From positions 1 through 64,000 of the forward strand of contig JACQZY010000015.1 of NCBI GenBank assembly GCA_016213645.1: DNA of 64,000 bases, given 5' to 3'. The notes beneath the pieces were generated by a model. The model saw only the letters and a list, made by a program, of their open reading frames with translations. It was not told where the DNA came from and made no database searches. Shown one piece after another: positions 8,211-17,341 of the stretch. Each line of letters starts with the position of its first letter. Positions within the stretch are counted from its first letter, which is position 1. The stretch is from Actinomycetota bacterium. Lineage in GTDB: Bacteria; Actinomycetota; Thermoleophilia; Solirubrobacterales; JACPNS01. The position numbers were made by a program, and so were the translations under genes.

Positions 8211-8969
8211 TTGAGCGACAACCACATGCGGCGGGCGCCGATCGCGCTGATCGCCGCCGGTGGATCTGGCAGGCGCCTTGGGGCGGGAAGCCCCAAGGCG
8301 CTTGTTCGTTGCGCGGGTCGTTCGCTGCTGCAGCGGTCGCTCGACGCGTTCGCGCGCAGCGAGCGGATCGGTGGAGTTGTGGTGGCCGTGGTGCAGGACC
8401 AGCGCGAGTTGTTTGAGCGCGAGCTGGGGCCCGCTCGCGAGGCCGGGCTGGAAGTGTTGATCTGCGCGGGCGGCGAGACCCGATCGCATTCGGTGCGATC
8501 CGCGCTGGCCGCGGCGACGGCGGCACACGACCCGGAGTTCGTGCTTGTACACGACGCCGCTCGTCCGCTGGCCGGACCGGATCTGGTGGCCGCGTGCCTG
8601 GACCGGCTCACGCAGGACACGGCCGCTGACTGCGTGGTGCCCGCCGCGCCCGTGGCCGACACGATCAAGCAGGCCGGCGCCGATCATGTGGTCACGGCCA
8701 CGCTTGACCGCTCGACGCTGTGGGCCGTGCAGACGCCGCAGGCGTTTCGCGCCACCTCGCTGGCGCGCGTGCTGGGGCTTGAGCCGGGGATCGCCGTGAC
8801 CGACGATCAGCTTGCCGCGGCCACCGACGACGCGTCACTCATAGAGCGTGCGGGCGGGCGCGTGGTGGTGATGCCGTGGACGGACGCCAACCCCAAGGTC
8901 ACTACGCGGGCGGACTTGGAACAGGTGGAGCGGTTGTTGGCCGGCCGGAGCGCCTCGCTCTCCGGTTAG
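8211..8969 (+). CDS. ispD: 2-C-methyl-D-erythritol 4-phosphate cytidylyltransferase
   Basis: 252 aa. IspD joins MEP to CTP in the non-mevalonate isoprenoid pathway. The CTP-binding loop AAGGSGRRLGAGSPKAL lies at the N-terminus, VHDAARPL near residue 110, and TPQAFR near 175. TTG 8211 follows GGGGAGG by 3 nt; ATG 8226 is the alternative start. The nucleotide-binding loop is encoded by a perfect 12-bp hairpin (8273-8301). ispF is not adjacent: a two-component pair and a PHP phosphatase separate them, while in many genomes the two genes touch. Confidence 0.93.
   Translation: MSDNHMRRAPIALIAAGGSGRRLGAGSPKALVRCAGRSLLQRSLDAFARSERIGGVVVAVVQDQRELFERELGPAREAGLEVLICAGGETRSHSVRSALAAATAAHDPEFVLVHDAARPLAGPDLVAACLDRLTQDTAADCVVPAAPVADTIKQAGADHVVTATLDRSTLWAVQTPQAFRATSLARVLGLEPGIAVTDDQLAAATDDASLIERAGGRVVVMPWTDANPKVTTRADLEQVERLLAGRSASLSG
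8273..8301 (+). other. Perfect 12-bp stem-loop inside the ispD 5' coding region
   Basis: GCGCCTTGGGGC (8273-8284) and GCCCCAAGGCGC (8290-8301) pair perfectly around a GGGAA loop, followed by TTGTTCGTT. It resembles an intrinsic terminator placed about 60 nt inside ispD, over codons of the CTP-binding loop. A regulatory role is inferred only from the structure. Confidence 0.5.
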
Positions 8970-8979
8970 CGAACTTGGC

Positions 8980-9426
8980 TCAGTACAGAATCTGGCTCAA
9001 GCTGTCGTCGGACGGGGAATCGCCGCCATCGAGCAACCGGCGCAGGATCGTGTCCACCTCGTCGATGTCAAACGGCTTGACAACGTAGGCGTCGGCGCCA
9101 AGGTCCAGACCAAGCAGGCGATCTTCCTCTTCGCCACGCGCCGTCAAGATCACAACGGGGATTCGACATGTGGTCGGATCGGTCTTGAGTTTCACGCACA
9201 ACTCATGGCCTTGGATCACGGGCATGACCCAGTCGAGCACCGCGATGTCCGGCTTGTGCTCGTGGATCGCGTCAAGCGCGGCCTGGCCGTCGGCGGTTGG
9301 AATGATGTGGTATCCGCGTGTGCTTAGACGTGCGGCCAGTAGGTCGCGGATGTCGTCATTGTCGTCTGCGATTACAACCACCGGCTTTGGCCGGCTCGCT
9401 GACGGTTGATCACTTTCGCTCTGCAA
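8980..9426 (-). CDS. Single-domain response regulator (CheY-like)
   Basis: 148 aa from TTG 9426, chosen because GAGGA lies 7 nt upstream; longer frames would run into the divergent kinase gene. It is a receiver domain only: acidic pocket ADDNDD near residue 21, phospho-acceptor Asp65 in IAVLDWVMP, then ILTARGEEED and VVKPFD with the conserved lysine. There is no DNA-binding output, so it probably acts by protein contact or phosphorelay. It is divergent from the histidine kinase at 9581, with a 10-bp inverted repeat between them, which makes a functional pair plausible. Confidence 0.88.
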   Translation of the reverse strand: MQSESDQPSASRPKPVVVIADDNDDIRDLLAARLSTRGYHIIPTADGQAALDAIHEHKPDIAVLDWVMPVIQGHELCVKLKTDPTTCRIPVVILTARGEEEDRLLGLDLGADAYVVKPFDIDEVDTILRRLLDGGDSPSDDSLSQILY

Positions 9427-9476
9427 GGCTTGATCCTCTTTGTGTCCGCGCGACTCGTCCACCTGTCGCGACGAGC

Positions 9477-9521
9477 CGTACGACCAAAATGTAACAATAA
9501 GTTGATGACCCTGGTCGTACG
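9477..9521. promoter_or_regulatory. Ten-bp inverted repeat in the divergent regulator/kinase promoter region
   Basis: CGTACGACCA at 9477-9486 and TGGTCGTACG at 9512-9521 are exact reverse complements separated by 25 nt. The spacer is AT-rich (ATGTAACAATAAG) and holds -10-like sequence. The dyad spans the region between the divergent response regulator and kinase and could bind a dimeric regulator serving both. Confidence 0.45.
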
Positions 9522-9580
9522 TGTCACGCGCGAGGGTGAGCGTGACGGGCGCCCGGCGTTGCGCGGGACAAGGATTCAAG

Positions 9581-11305
9581 ATGGCGCTCCAGCAGACCAC
9601 CAGCCAGCGGCCCAAACTCAGCTTTCGCAGACTCGTGCGCGCGGCCATCTCCGCGCAGGCGCTGGTGATCTTCGTCGTGCTGGCGGCCACGCTCTACGGT
9701 GCGCTGGCGACCGTACGCACTTCGAACGAACTGCGCGACCGCTCGCAGAACGCGCTGCTGCTGCGAGGCCTGCAGAATGAATTCAACCGTTCCCGCATAG
9801 CGCTACGCGACTACGTCAACACGGGCGACCCGATCAAGCTTGGTCCGTACTCGCAGGCGCAGACGCAGCTGCTGCTGATCTCGTCCACCTTCGGCGGCAG
9901 CGTCAGCGACGTCGCCCGCAAACGTTTCTACGCGTATCGGAACAGCATCACCACCTATCTCGACGACACCGGGCAGCAGGCGGTCAAGCTGGTTCAACAG
10001 GGCCGGCGCGACGAGGCAAAAGAGTTGGTCAATGGCCGTGCGTCCGCGTATCGCGTGGGGATGATCGGGAAAGAGGGCAATTCGCTGCAGGTCTGGTTTG
10101 ACAACTCGCGGCGACAGGCGGAGCGATCCGTGCGCAACCGCCAGTACTTCAACGTGGGCCTGATCGCGCTCGCGGGAGTCCTGGTGCTGGCCGCTGGTAT
10201 GGGCGTGTTGATGTGGATCCGCCGCGAGATGATGTTGCCGCTCGACGAACTTGCGACGGCCTCGCGCAAGCTTGGGCACGGAGACCTCTCCGCGCGCGTC
10301 GAACCGCGTGGTGTGGAGGAGATCCGGCTCACGTCCGCGGCCTTCAACCAGATGGCCGACGAGATCGAGCAGCAAGTCCAACAACTTCACGAGGCATCGG
10401 CCGCGCGCAGTCGTTTTGTGTCGTCGGTTTCGCACGAGCTGCGAACGCCGATCACTTCGCTGCGCGGATATCTGGAATTGCTGGCAGGCGGCGAGGCCGG
10501 CGAGCTTGCGCCCGACCAGCAGCACTACGTCAACATCGCCGAGCGCAACGCGCGTTCTCTGGACGAGCTGATCAACGACCTGCTGACGCTTTCTCGCATT
10601 CAGAGCGGACGCATTTCGATCAACCCGGAACCGGTCGATATCCGCGCGCTGTTGCGCGAACTGAAGGCCGAGATCATGCCGATCGCGTCCGATAAGAAGG
10701 TCGACATCGTGCTGGTGGACACCGGCGAGCTGGTCGTCTCCGGCGATCCGCTGCGACTCAAGCAGGCGTTCGGAAATCTCGTCGGCAACGCGATCAAATA
10801 CAGCCCCGAGGGGCAGGCGGTGGTGCTGCGGGCGTTTCGCATCAATCGACAGGTGGTCGTGTCGGTGGTGGACTGGGGAATGGGGATCCCAAAGGACGAT
10901 CTGCCACTACTGGCGGAGCCGTTCTTCCGCTCCAGCAGCAACGACCGCATTCCGGGCACCGGCCTTGGTCTGCCGATTGCCAAGCAGATGATCGAACTAC
11001 ACGGCGGGCGCTTGGCGGTGGAGAGCGAACCGGGCGCCGGGTCCACGTTCACGGTGTATCTGCCGTTGCGTGGCGAGTTGGGAGAATCGCTGGTCGAATC
11101 CGCGGGCGGCGCGTCGTCGGACGCCGAGGCGGGCAATTTCGCCAAGCCGGGCGCGAAGCCCGCCGCCGGCGCCGCGAAAGCGAATGGCGGCAAGGGGCAA
11201 CGGCCGGCGTCTGATGGCGAGGCGAAGGCAGCGTCCGGAGTTCCGCGTCAGACCGAGGGCGACCGCCGCTCGAAGCCGCCCGGAGAACGCCGCGCGGGCG
11301 ACTGA
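9581..11305 (+). CDS. Membrane sensor histidine kinase (HAMP-HisKA-HATPase)
   Basis: 574 aa from ATG 9581. Transmembrane segment 1 is at about residues 22-44, an extracytoplasmic helical sensor at 45-185, TM2 near 190-212, then HAMP. The H-box SVSHELRTPITS puts phospho-acceptor His near residue 285. N-box (GNLVGNAIKYSPEG), G1 (VDWGMGIP) and G2 (GTGLGLPIAK) complete the ATPase domain. The last 70 residues are a low-complexity Ala/Gly/Lys-rich, net basic tail not needed for catalysis. The receiver gene at 8980 is the obvious partner. The helical sensor domain (residues about 50-185) resembles CHASE3/four-helix-type ligand domains; its signal is unknown. Confidence 0.92.
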   Translation: MALQQTTSQRPKLSFRRLVRAAISAQALVIFVVLAATLYGALATVRTSNELRDRSQNALLLRGLQNEFNRSRIALRDYVNTGDPIKLGPYSQAQTQLLLISSTFGGSVSDVARKRFYAYRNSITTYLDDTGQQAVKLVQQGRRDEAKELVNGRASAYRVGMIGKEGNSLQVWFDNSRRQAERSVRNRQYFNVGLIALAGVLVLAAGMGVLMWIRREMMLPLDELATASRKLGHGDLSARVEPRGVEEIRLTSAAFNQMADEIEQQVQQLHEASAARSRFVSSVSHELRTPITSLRGYLELLAGGEAGELAPDQQHYVNIAERNARSLDELINDLLTLSRIQSGRISINPEPVDIRALLRELKAEIMPIASDKKVDIVLVDTGELVVSGDPLRLKQAFGNLVGNAIKYSPEGQAVVLRAFRINRQVVVSVVDWGMGIPKDDLPLLAEPFFRSSSNDRIPGTGLGLPIAKQMIELHGGRLAVESEPGAGSTFTVYLPLRGELGESLVESAGGASSDAEAGNFAKPGAKPAAGAAKANGGKGQRPASDGEAKAASGVPRQTEGDRRSKPPGERRAGD

Positions 11306-11369
11306 CCGGTTGCGCGGTCGGCCGGGAGCGTGCGCACGGGCATCGCCGCTTCGGTCGTTCGCTACAACT

Positions 11370-12209
11370 ATGCCCACGCCGATGCTGACCGATTACCACG
11401 TTCACCTGCGTCCGGACGAACCCGGCACCGAATTCGGAAAGTTCATGACCACCGCCAACGTGGACCGTTTCCGCGCCGCAGCGGAAGAGGCCGGGATCGC
11501 CGAACTCGGCGTCAGCGAACACATCCATCGTTTCGCCGACGCGCTGCGGATCTGGGACCATCCCTTCTGGAAAGAGAATGCCGTCGACGACCTCGGCGAA
11601 TACTGCGCGTTCGTACGCGGTGAGTCGGATCTGCGCCTGGGCATCGAGATGGACTTCGTCCCCGGCCGCGAGGACCGCATCGCCAACGTGCTCGAAGAAC
11701 ACGAGTGGGACTACGTGATCGGATCCGTTCACTTTCTCGGGCACGGGGCGCTGGACTGGGAGGAGTACGACGTCTGGCGCGAGGGCCGCTCGGCCGAGCA
11801 GATCTGGAAGGAGTACTTCGCCACGCTGGCGGTTGCCGCGAGCAGCGGTCTGTACGACGTGATGGCCCATCCCGATCTGGTCAAGCACTGGGGGCGTGAC
11901 CGGCCCTGGCCCGAGGGCGATCTGCGCCGCTTTTACGAACCGGCCGTCGAGGCCTTCGTCGAGGCCGGTGTGGCGGTGGAGATCTCAACCGCCGGTTTGC
12001 GCAAGCCGGTCGGCGAGATGTATCCGTCACCGGCGTTCATCGACATGTGTGTGGACGCGGGGCTGGACTTCTCACTTTCTTCCGACGCCCACGTGCCGAT
12101 TCACGTAGGCCACGGCTTCGAGGTGGCGACGGCGTTGATGAACGATCTCGGTATTGATCGGTTGTGTGTGTTTGAAGGACGCAAACGCCGACTGGAGCCG
12201 GTCGGATGA
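11370..12209 (+). CDS. PHP-domain histidinol-phosphatase-like hydrolase
   Basis: 279 aa from ATG 11370. It opens with [13 protein letters not shown], the first PHP metal-binding motif (HxH), followed by [11 protein letters not shown], a metal-ligand Glu/His segment, then [18 protein letters not shown] and [13 protein letters not shown]. Together these give the trinuclear metal site of PHP phosphoesterases. The layout matches HisK-type histidinol phosphatases, which remove phosphate from histidinol phosphate in histidine synthesis. No other his genes are nearby, so a different phosphoester substrate is possible. It follows the kinase gene by 64 bp. Confidence 0.82.
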   Translation: MPTPMLTDYHVHLRPDEPGTEFGKFMTTANVDRFRAAAEEAGIAELGVSEHIHRFADALRIWDHPFWKENAVDDLGEYCAFVRGESDLRLGIEMDFVPGREDRIANVLEEHEWDYVIGSVHFLGHGALDWEEYDVWREGRSAEQIWKEYFATLAVAASSGLYDVMAHPDLVKHWGRDRPWPEGDLRRFYEPAVEAFVEAGVAVEISTAGLRKPVGEMYPSPAFIDMCVDAGLDFSLSSDAHVPIHVGHGFEVATALMNDLGIDRLCVFEGRKRRLEPVG

Positions 12210-12240
12210 GCGCGTCCGCCCGCCGCGCCAGGCTTGCCGT

Positions 12241-12738
12241 ATGAACGGCGTCGCCAGAAACGGCATCGGTTTCGACACGCATCGGCTGGTGCCGGAGCGC
12301 CCGCTGGTGATCGGCGGCGTGACGATCGAGCACGACTTCGGCCTGGCAGGTCACTCCGACGCCGACGTTTTGGCTCACGCCGTTACCGACGCGCTACTGG
12401 GCGCGGCTGCGCTGGGCGACATCGGCATGCACTTTCCGGACACCGATCCGGCTTTCTCCGGAGCGGATTCGATCGAGCTTCTGGCCCGCGCGGCCGTGCT
12501 GGTGCGCGAGCGCGGGTTCGAGCCGGTAAACGTGGACGCCACCGTGATCGCGGAACGTCCGATGCTGGGTCCGCACCGCGAGCCGATGGTCGCCAATCTG
12601 GCGAAAGCTCTTGCGTTGGGAATCGGCGGCGTGAACGTCAAGTTCACGCGCGGTGAAGGTATGGGATACGTGGGGCGCGGCGAGGGCATTGCCGTGCTGG
12701 CGACCGCCAGCGTTGTCGCGGCCGCCGCGGAACGGTGA
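12241..12738 (+). CDS. ispF: 2-C-methyl-D-erythritol 2,4-cyclodiphosphate synthase
   Basis: 165 aa. IspF cyclises CDP-ME2P to MEcPP in the MEP isoprenoid pathway and works as a trimer. It starts [19 protein letters not shown], with the metal-binding DxH pair, then [34 protein letters not shown], and [17 protein letters not shown] at the C-terminus. The stop overlaps the gltX GTG by 4 bp (GTGA), so the two are coupled. Confidence 0.95.
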   Translation: MNGVARNGIGFDTHRLVPERPLVIGGVTIEHDFGLAGHSDADVLAHAVTDALLGAAALGDIGMHFPDTDPAFSGADSIELLARAAVLVRERGFEPVNVDATVIAERPMLGPHREPMVANLAKALALGIGGVNVKFTRGEGMGYVGRGEGIAVLATASVVAAAAER

Positions 12739-14003
12739 GCGGCGCGGTCCGCGCGCGTTTCGCGCCCAGCCCCACCGGCTCGCTGCACGTGGGCTCGGCC
12801 CGCACGGCGCTGCTGAACTGGCTGTTTGTTCATTCACCGGAGGCCGGTCCTGGAGCGCGTCTGCTTTTGCGCATCGACGACACCGATCGCGAGCGTTCGG
12901 ACCCGGCACTTGAGGCGACCGTGCTGGATGATCTGCGCTGGCTTGGTCTGGCATGGGACGACGGGCCGGTACGCCAGTCGGAACGCGGGGCGCGCTACGC
13001 CGAGGCGTTGGCGGAGCTGCCGGTGACCACGCGAGACGGCGCCGGCGTGTTTGGCGGTCGTGTGATCGCCCGCGCCGACGGCAGCGCGCTGTACAACCTG
13101 GCGACCGCGGTGGACGACGTGGACGATGGCATCACCCATGTGCTGCGCGGACGCGACCATCAAGCCAACACGGAGTTTCAGCGCGAGATCATCCGCGCGC
13201 TCGGCGCTGAGCCGCCGGTTTATGTGCACGCGCCGCTGATGACGCTGCCGGCGGGAGGGAAGATTTCAAAGCGTGACGGGGTCGCGGGAGACGGCGATCC
13301 GCCGGGAGGCGCCGGTGAGGCGGGTTCCGCCGGGGCGCCGAGCGCGCCGCCCACGCTTGCGCGGCTGCGCGAAGACGGTTACCCGCCCGCCGCGGTCTGC
13401 AACGCGCTTGCGCTGTCGCTCGCCGATTTCGGCACCGAGGAACTGATGCTGACACTGGAGGATCAGGCCCGGCGCTTCAGCCTCGACCGTCTGCACACGG
13501 CCGACTCGCGCTTCGACGTTGACAAGCTGAACTGGATTTCCGGCCTGCACATTCGCGAGTTGCCGGACGACGCGTTCGCCGGGGAGATTGTTGCGCGGAT
13601 CGGCGCGGCGGGTTCCGGGGTGGCCAAACCGGCGCTGGACGCGGCCTTGGCCGCCGCTCGCACCGGTGGCGACACGTTGGGCGAATGCGCGGCGACGGCC
13701 GGCTTTCTGCTGGATCCTCCGTCGCCGGACGCTCACGCACGCGAGTTGGCGGCCACCGCCGAGGCGGTGGCGGCTCGTGAACTGTTGAACGAACTGATGC
13801 CCGCGCCTCCGACCGATCCGGACGCCGCGCGGGAGCTGTTTGGTCTGCTCAAGGCCGCGCTACGCGACCGCGACGTGCCGCTTGGTCCGGCGTTGCACGG
13901 ACTGCGAGCAACGCTTACGGGTCGCACCGAAGGGCCGGAGTTTCCGTACGTACTTGCGACGATTACGCCGCAACGGCTGGCCCAGCTGCGCGACGGCGCG
14001 TAG
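12735..14003 (+). CDS. gltX: Glutamyl-tRNA synthetase, unusually compact
   Basis: 422 aa, against about 470-490 for typical bacterial GluRS. Class I signatures are present: [18 protein letters not shown] (HIGH equivalent HVGS at 18-21), [21 protein letters not shown] near 133-142, and KISKR at 176-180. Two differences stand out. The roughly 65-residue stretch that normally lies between the first Rossmann half and the DGSxxYN motif, including the CxC zinc region, is cut to about 20 residues (91-113). Also, a Gly/Ala/Pro-rich insert of about 24 residues follows KISKR (183-206). The C-terminal anticodon-binding domain is present. It loads glutamate on tRNA-Glu and possibly tRNA-Gln. Confidence 0.9.
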   Translation: MSGAVRARFAPSPTGSLHVGSARTALLNWLFVHSPEAGPGARLLLRIDDTDRERSDPALEATVLDDLRWLGLAWDDGPVRQSERGARYAEALAELPVTTRDGAGVFGGRVIARADGSALYNLATAVDDVDDGITHVLRGRDHQANTEFQREIIRALGAEPPVYVHAPLMTLPAGGKISKRDGVAGDGDPPGGAGEAGSAGAPSAPPTLARLREDGYPPAAVCNALALSLADFGTEELMLTLEDQARRFSLDRLHTADSRFDVDKLNWISGLHIRELPDDAFAGEIVARIGAAGSGVAKPALDAALAAARTGGDTLGECAATAGFLLDPPSPDAHARELAATAEAVAARELLNELMPAPPTDPDAARELFGLLKAALRDRDVPLGPALHGLRATLTGRTEGPEFPYVLATITPQRLAQLRDGA

Positions 14004-14079
14004 GCTTTGCGGCCGTCAGGGGGAATCTTCAACCCGAACCGTCGCGGGCCACGGTCGCGCGCCGCCGTTTATTCACGCA

Positions 14080-15435
14080 ATGCGAGAGATCACGATTCAC
14101 AACACTTTGAGCGGAGCCGAAGAGCCGCTGTCGCCGCGCGATCCCGGCAAGGTCGGCATTTATGTCTGCGGCCCCACCGTCTATTCGCGCATCCACATCG
14201 GCAACGCGCGCCCGTATGTCGTGTTCATGCTGTTCAAGCGCTTTCTTGAGCACGAGGGCTACGAGGTGACCTTCGCCTCCAACGTCACCGACATCAACGA
14301 CAAGATCTACGTCGCCGCCCGCGAGGCTGGCGTGCCGAGTGACCGGCTTGCGAACGAGATGACCGAGGCGTACTTTGACGACACGTCCCGTTTGGGGCTG
14401 GGGCGGCCGGACGCCGAGCCGCTGGCAACGGAGACGTTGCCGCAGATCGTCGAGTTGATCGAGTCGCTGATCGAGCGCGGACACGCATACGAGAGCGGGG
14501 GAGACGTGTATTTCAGCGTGCCTTCGTACGACCGCTACGGCGAGCTTTCGAATCGCGATCCCGAACAGATGGACCAGGGCGAGGACGACAATTCGCTCAA
14601 GCGCGACCCGCGCGACTTTGCGCTCTGGAAGACGCGAAAGCCCGACGAGGACACAGCTTGGCCTTCGCCCTGGGGCGACGGGCGGCCCGGCTGGCACATT
14701 GAGTGCAGCGCGATGAGCGAACTGATCCTGGGTACGAATTTCGACGTGCACGGCGGCGGCATCGACCTCGTGTTTCCACATCACGAAAACGAATGCGCCC
14801 AAACCTACGCCGGCCGTGGCGAGCCGCTCGCCCGCATTTGGATGCACAACGGCATGGTGCGGTTCACCGGCGAAAAGATGAGCAAGTCGCTTGGCAACGT
14901 CTGGCAGCTCCACAGCTTCCTCGACAGTTACGAACCGTCCACGTTGATCATGTTCTTCGTCAGTGGCCACTATCGTGCGCCGATCGAATGCACCGAGGCC
15001 ACGCTGTCGCAGGCCGCGGCAAACGTGGAGCGGCTGCGGGAGATTGCCGCACGCATCGGCGACGACGCGCCCGATGCAGCGCTGGAAGCGGCATTGGACC
15101 GTTTCTATGCCGCGCTCACCGACGACTTCAACACGCCGGCGGCGATTGCCGCCGTGTACGAATGGGTGCGCGACGCGAACCGCCGCATCGACGCCGGCGA
15201 GACCGTCAACGGACGCTCGCGACTGCGCGAGGCGCTGACGATCCTGGGCCTCGAAAACGTTTTCCAGGCACCGATCGCCGACGCCGACGCCGAGTCTCTG
15301 GCACTGCTTGACCAGCGCGAGGCGGCACGCGCCGCCAAGGACTTCGCCACCGCGGACCGCCTGCGCGACGAACTCCTGTCTCGCGGCTGGGAAATCCGAG
15401 ACACCGCCGAAGGCCCCAAGCTCCGCCCCGTCTAG
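14080..15435 (+). CDS. cysS: Cysteinyl-tRNA synthetase
   Basis: 451 aa from ATG 14080 (MREITIHNTLSG). It carries YVCGPTVYSRIHIGNAR, with the zinc-ligand Cys and the HIGH motif, FASNVTDINDKI, WHIECSAMS, GGGIDLVFPHHENE, and the KMSKS loop EKMSKSLGNVW. The C-terminal DALR-type helical domain is complete, and the enzyme is of normal length. It charges tRNA-Cys. Its place between gltX and rlmB matches the Bacillus order gltX-cysE-cysS-rlmB, with cysE missing here. Confidence 0.96.
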   Translation: MREITIHNTLSGAEEPLSPRDPGKVGIYVCGPTVYSRIHIGNARPYVVFMLFKRFLEHEGYEVTFASNVTDINDKIYVAAREAGVPSDRLANEMTEAYFDDTSRLGLGRPDAEPLATETLPQIVELIESLIERGHAYESGGDVYFSVPSYDRYGELSNRDPEQMDQGEDDNSLKRDPRDFALWKTRKPDEDTAWPSPWGDGRPGWHIECSAMSELILGTNFDVHGGGIDLVFPHHENECAQTYAGRGEPLARIWMHNGMVRFTGEKMSKSLGNVWQLHSFLDSYEPSTLIMFFVSGHYRAPIECTEATLSQAAANVERLREIAARIGDDAPDAALEAALDRFYAALTDDFNTPAAIAAVYEWVRDANRRIDAGETVNGRSRLREALTILGLENVFQAPIADADAESLALLDQREAARAAKDFATADRLRDELLSRGWEIRDTAEGPKLRPV

Positions 15436-15573
15436 GCCGCACTCACCGCCTTGCGGCGGTGTGCCGCCGCGGTTCCGTGGAGGGCTTTGCGGCGAATCTG
15501 TGGCGGATTCGCCGCACGTGGATTTTGGGGCGCTGCGACAATGTTTGCTTGGGCGGTGTTTGCGCCGCCCGGA

Positions 15574-16281
15574 ATGACGATGATTCTTTACGGCCGAAAT
15601 CCAGTTCGTGAGGCGCTGCGCGGTCCGCGCGCGGTAAAGCGTGTGTGGGCCACGGCCGCCGCCGCGCGGGAGCCTTGGCTGTCTGGGCTGGAGGCGCCGC
15701 CGGTAGACCGCGCCGAATCAGACGAATTGGCATCGCTCGCCGGCAGCGAGGAACACCAGGGCGTCTGCGCGGAGGTCTCCGAATACGTGTACGCGGACGC
15801 AAAGAGCTTCCTGGCCGAGGACGACGCGCTGGTACTGGTGCTGGACGAGATTCAGGACCCGCACAACCTCGGCGCGCTGGCCCGCGTGGCCGAAAGCGCG
15901 GGCGCGAGCGGCATGGTGATCGCGGAGCGACGCAGCGCGGAGGTTACGCCGACCGTCTGCAAGACCTCGGCGGGGGCGGTTGAGCATCTGCGCATCGCGC
16001 GCGTCGGAAACGTCGCGGACTACTTGCTGGCGGCCAAAAACGCCGATGCGTGGGTTTACGGCGCGAGCGCCGACGGCGACCAGCGTTACGACCAGCCCGA
16101 CTACTCGGGCAAGGTCGTGATCGTCGTCGGTTCAGAGGGCCGGGGCCTGCGAACGCGCGTTGCAAACAGCTGCGACGCGCTTGTCAGCATCCCGATGCGG
16201 GGGAAGATCGATTCGCTGAATGTTTCGACCGCGACGGCGGTGTTTTTGTACGCGGTATTGCAAGACCGCATGCAGAAATAG
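15574..16281 (+). CDS. rlmB: SpoU-family 23S rRNA (guanosine-2'-O-)-methyltransferase RlmB
   Basis: 235 aa from ATG 15574; ATG 15580 is equally possible. The N-terminal SpoU substrate-binding domain (ILYGRNPVREAL) is followed by the knotted SPOUT domain with VLDEIQDPHNLGALARVAES (motif 1), VGSEGRGLR (motif 2) and VSIPMRGKIDSLNVSTATAV (motif 3). It 2'-O-methylates a guanosine of 23S rRNA (G2251 in E. coli) or a similar site. It continues the conserved cysS-rlmB-sigH run. Confidence 0.92.
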   Translation: MTMILYGRNPVREALRGPRAVKRVWATAAAAREPWLSGLEAPPVDRAESDELASLAGSEEHQGVCAEVSEYVYADAKSFLAEDDALVLVLDEIQDPHNLGALARVAESAGASGMVIAERRSAEVTPTVCKTSAGAVEHLRIARVGNVADYLLAAKNADAWVYGASADGDQRYDQPDYSGKVVIVVGSEGRGLRTRVANSCDALVSIPMRGKIDSLNVSTATAVFLYAVLQDRMQK

Positions 16282-16511
16282 GGACCGCAAGTCGTAGGTT
16301 CCATAAAAACGCAATAATTCCATCCGAACTTAAACCTAAAGTCCAGCTTCAGGTTAGATCTTCCGGTTTGCGCCGGGATCGAACCTGAGCCGGATATAAG
16401 GAAATATGGCGCAGGTTGGGAGGCATGCGTCACGACCACAATGGTCACCGCTATGCGCGTCACGCACGAAAATGCGTTGATTTGCAGGTGGTAGGCCGAA
16501 TTGGAGGATAC

Positions 16512-17234
16512 GTGACCACTGCATCCCAGGCAGTTGCAAAGCAGGAAGAAAACGACCGCGAAGAACTCGCGCCGCGCACCAACGCCGGCCGAATCAGGCA
16601 GAAGTCTAAGTCTCTACCTGAGGTTGATGATCACTATTTGATCGCGCTCGCAAAGGGTGGAAACAGCGAGGCGTACGAAATGGTGGTGCGCCGCTACTAC
16701 GGATTCGTGCGATTGAAGGCGTCTTCGTACTTCCTGATCGGCGGAGACTCGGACGACCTGATTCAGGAGGGCCTAGTGGGCCTCTACAAGGCGATTCGCG
16801 ACTACCGCACCGATCGCGAGTCGAGTTTCCGTAACTTCGCGGAGCTGTGCATTACGCGCCAGATCATCACCGCGGTGAAGACCTCCACGCGCAATAAGCA
16901 TGCGCCGCTCAACCAATACGTCTCGTTCAACAGCCCTCCGGGTGGTGGCGACGACGACGGTGACCAGACGCTCGACGAGATGCTTCCGGGCAGTCACGTC
17001 CACGACCCGGTCGTGCAGGTGATCAGCGGCGAAGAGCTGGGCAGCCTTGTTGACTGTCTCTCCACCTCGCTTTCGGAGCTTGAAGGCGACGTGCTGCGTC
17101 TCTACATCGACGGTTACTCATACGAGCAGATAGGCGAGAAGATCGACTGCGACGCGAAGACCGTTGACAACGCCCTGCAGCGCGTCAAGCGCAAGGTCGG
17201 CATGCACCTCGATTCGCGCAACGTGGTGCAGTAG
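16512..17234 (+). CDS. sigH: RNA polymerase sigma factor SigH (Spo0H-like)
   Basis: 240 aa from GTG 16512, behind GGAGG 6 nt upstream. Region 2 reads ASSYFLIGGDSDDLIQEGLV and then GLYKAIRDYR, with NFAELCITRQIITAVK following. These are near-diagnostic of Bacillus SigH (sigma-30), rather than the mycobacterial ECF factor of the same name. Region 4 is at the C-terminus (YSYEQIGEKIDCDAKTVDNA). Residues 143-165 form an acidic Gly-rich linker (GGGDDDGDQTLDE). A 230-bp AT-richer gap lies upstream, so it probably has its own promoter. In Firmicutes this factor starts the switch to stationary phase and sporulation. Confidence 0.92.
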   Translation: MTTASQAVAKQEENDREELAPRTNAGRIRQKSKSLPEVDDHYLIALAKGGNSEAYEMVVRRYYGFVRLKASSYFLIGGDSDDLIQEGLVGLYKAIRDYRTDRESSFRNFAELCITRQIITAVKTSTRNKHAPLNQYVSFNSPPGGGDDDGDQTLDEMLPGSHVHDPVVQVISGEELGSLVDCLSTSLSELEGDVLRLYIDGYSYEQIGEKIDCDAKTVDNALQRVKRKVGMHLDSRNVVQ

Positions 17235-17290
17235 GCGCGGCTTTCGGCCGCCACCGAACCCTCCGGCAGCTCGAAACCCTTACGCACGCG

Positions 17291-17319
17291 TGCCGCCGCC
17301 GGCCTGGGAGGCGGCGGCA
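17291..17319. terminator. Hairpin between the convergent sigH and ABC permease genes
   Basis: TGCCGCCGCC at 17291-17300 pairs with GGCGGCGGCA at 17310-17319 around a 9-nt loop. It lies between two convergent stop codons (17234 and 17342), the expected place for a bidirectional terminator. No U-run follows. Confidence 0.5.
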
Positions 17320-17341
17320 GGCGGTGCGTCAATGACTCACC

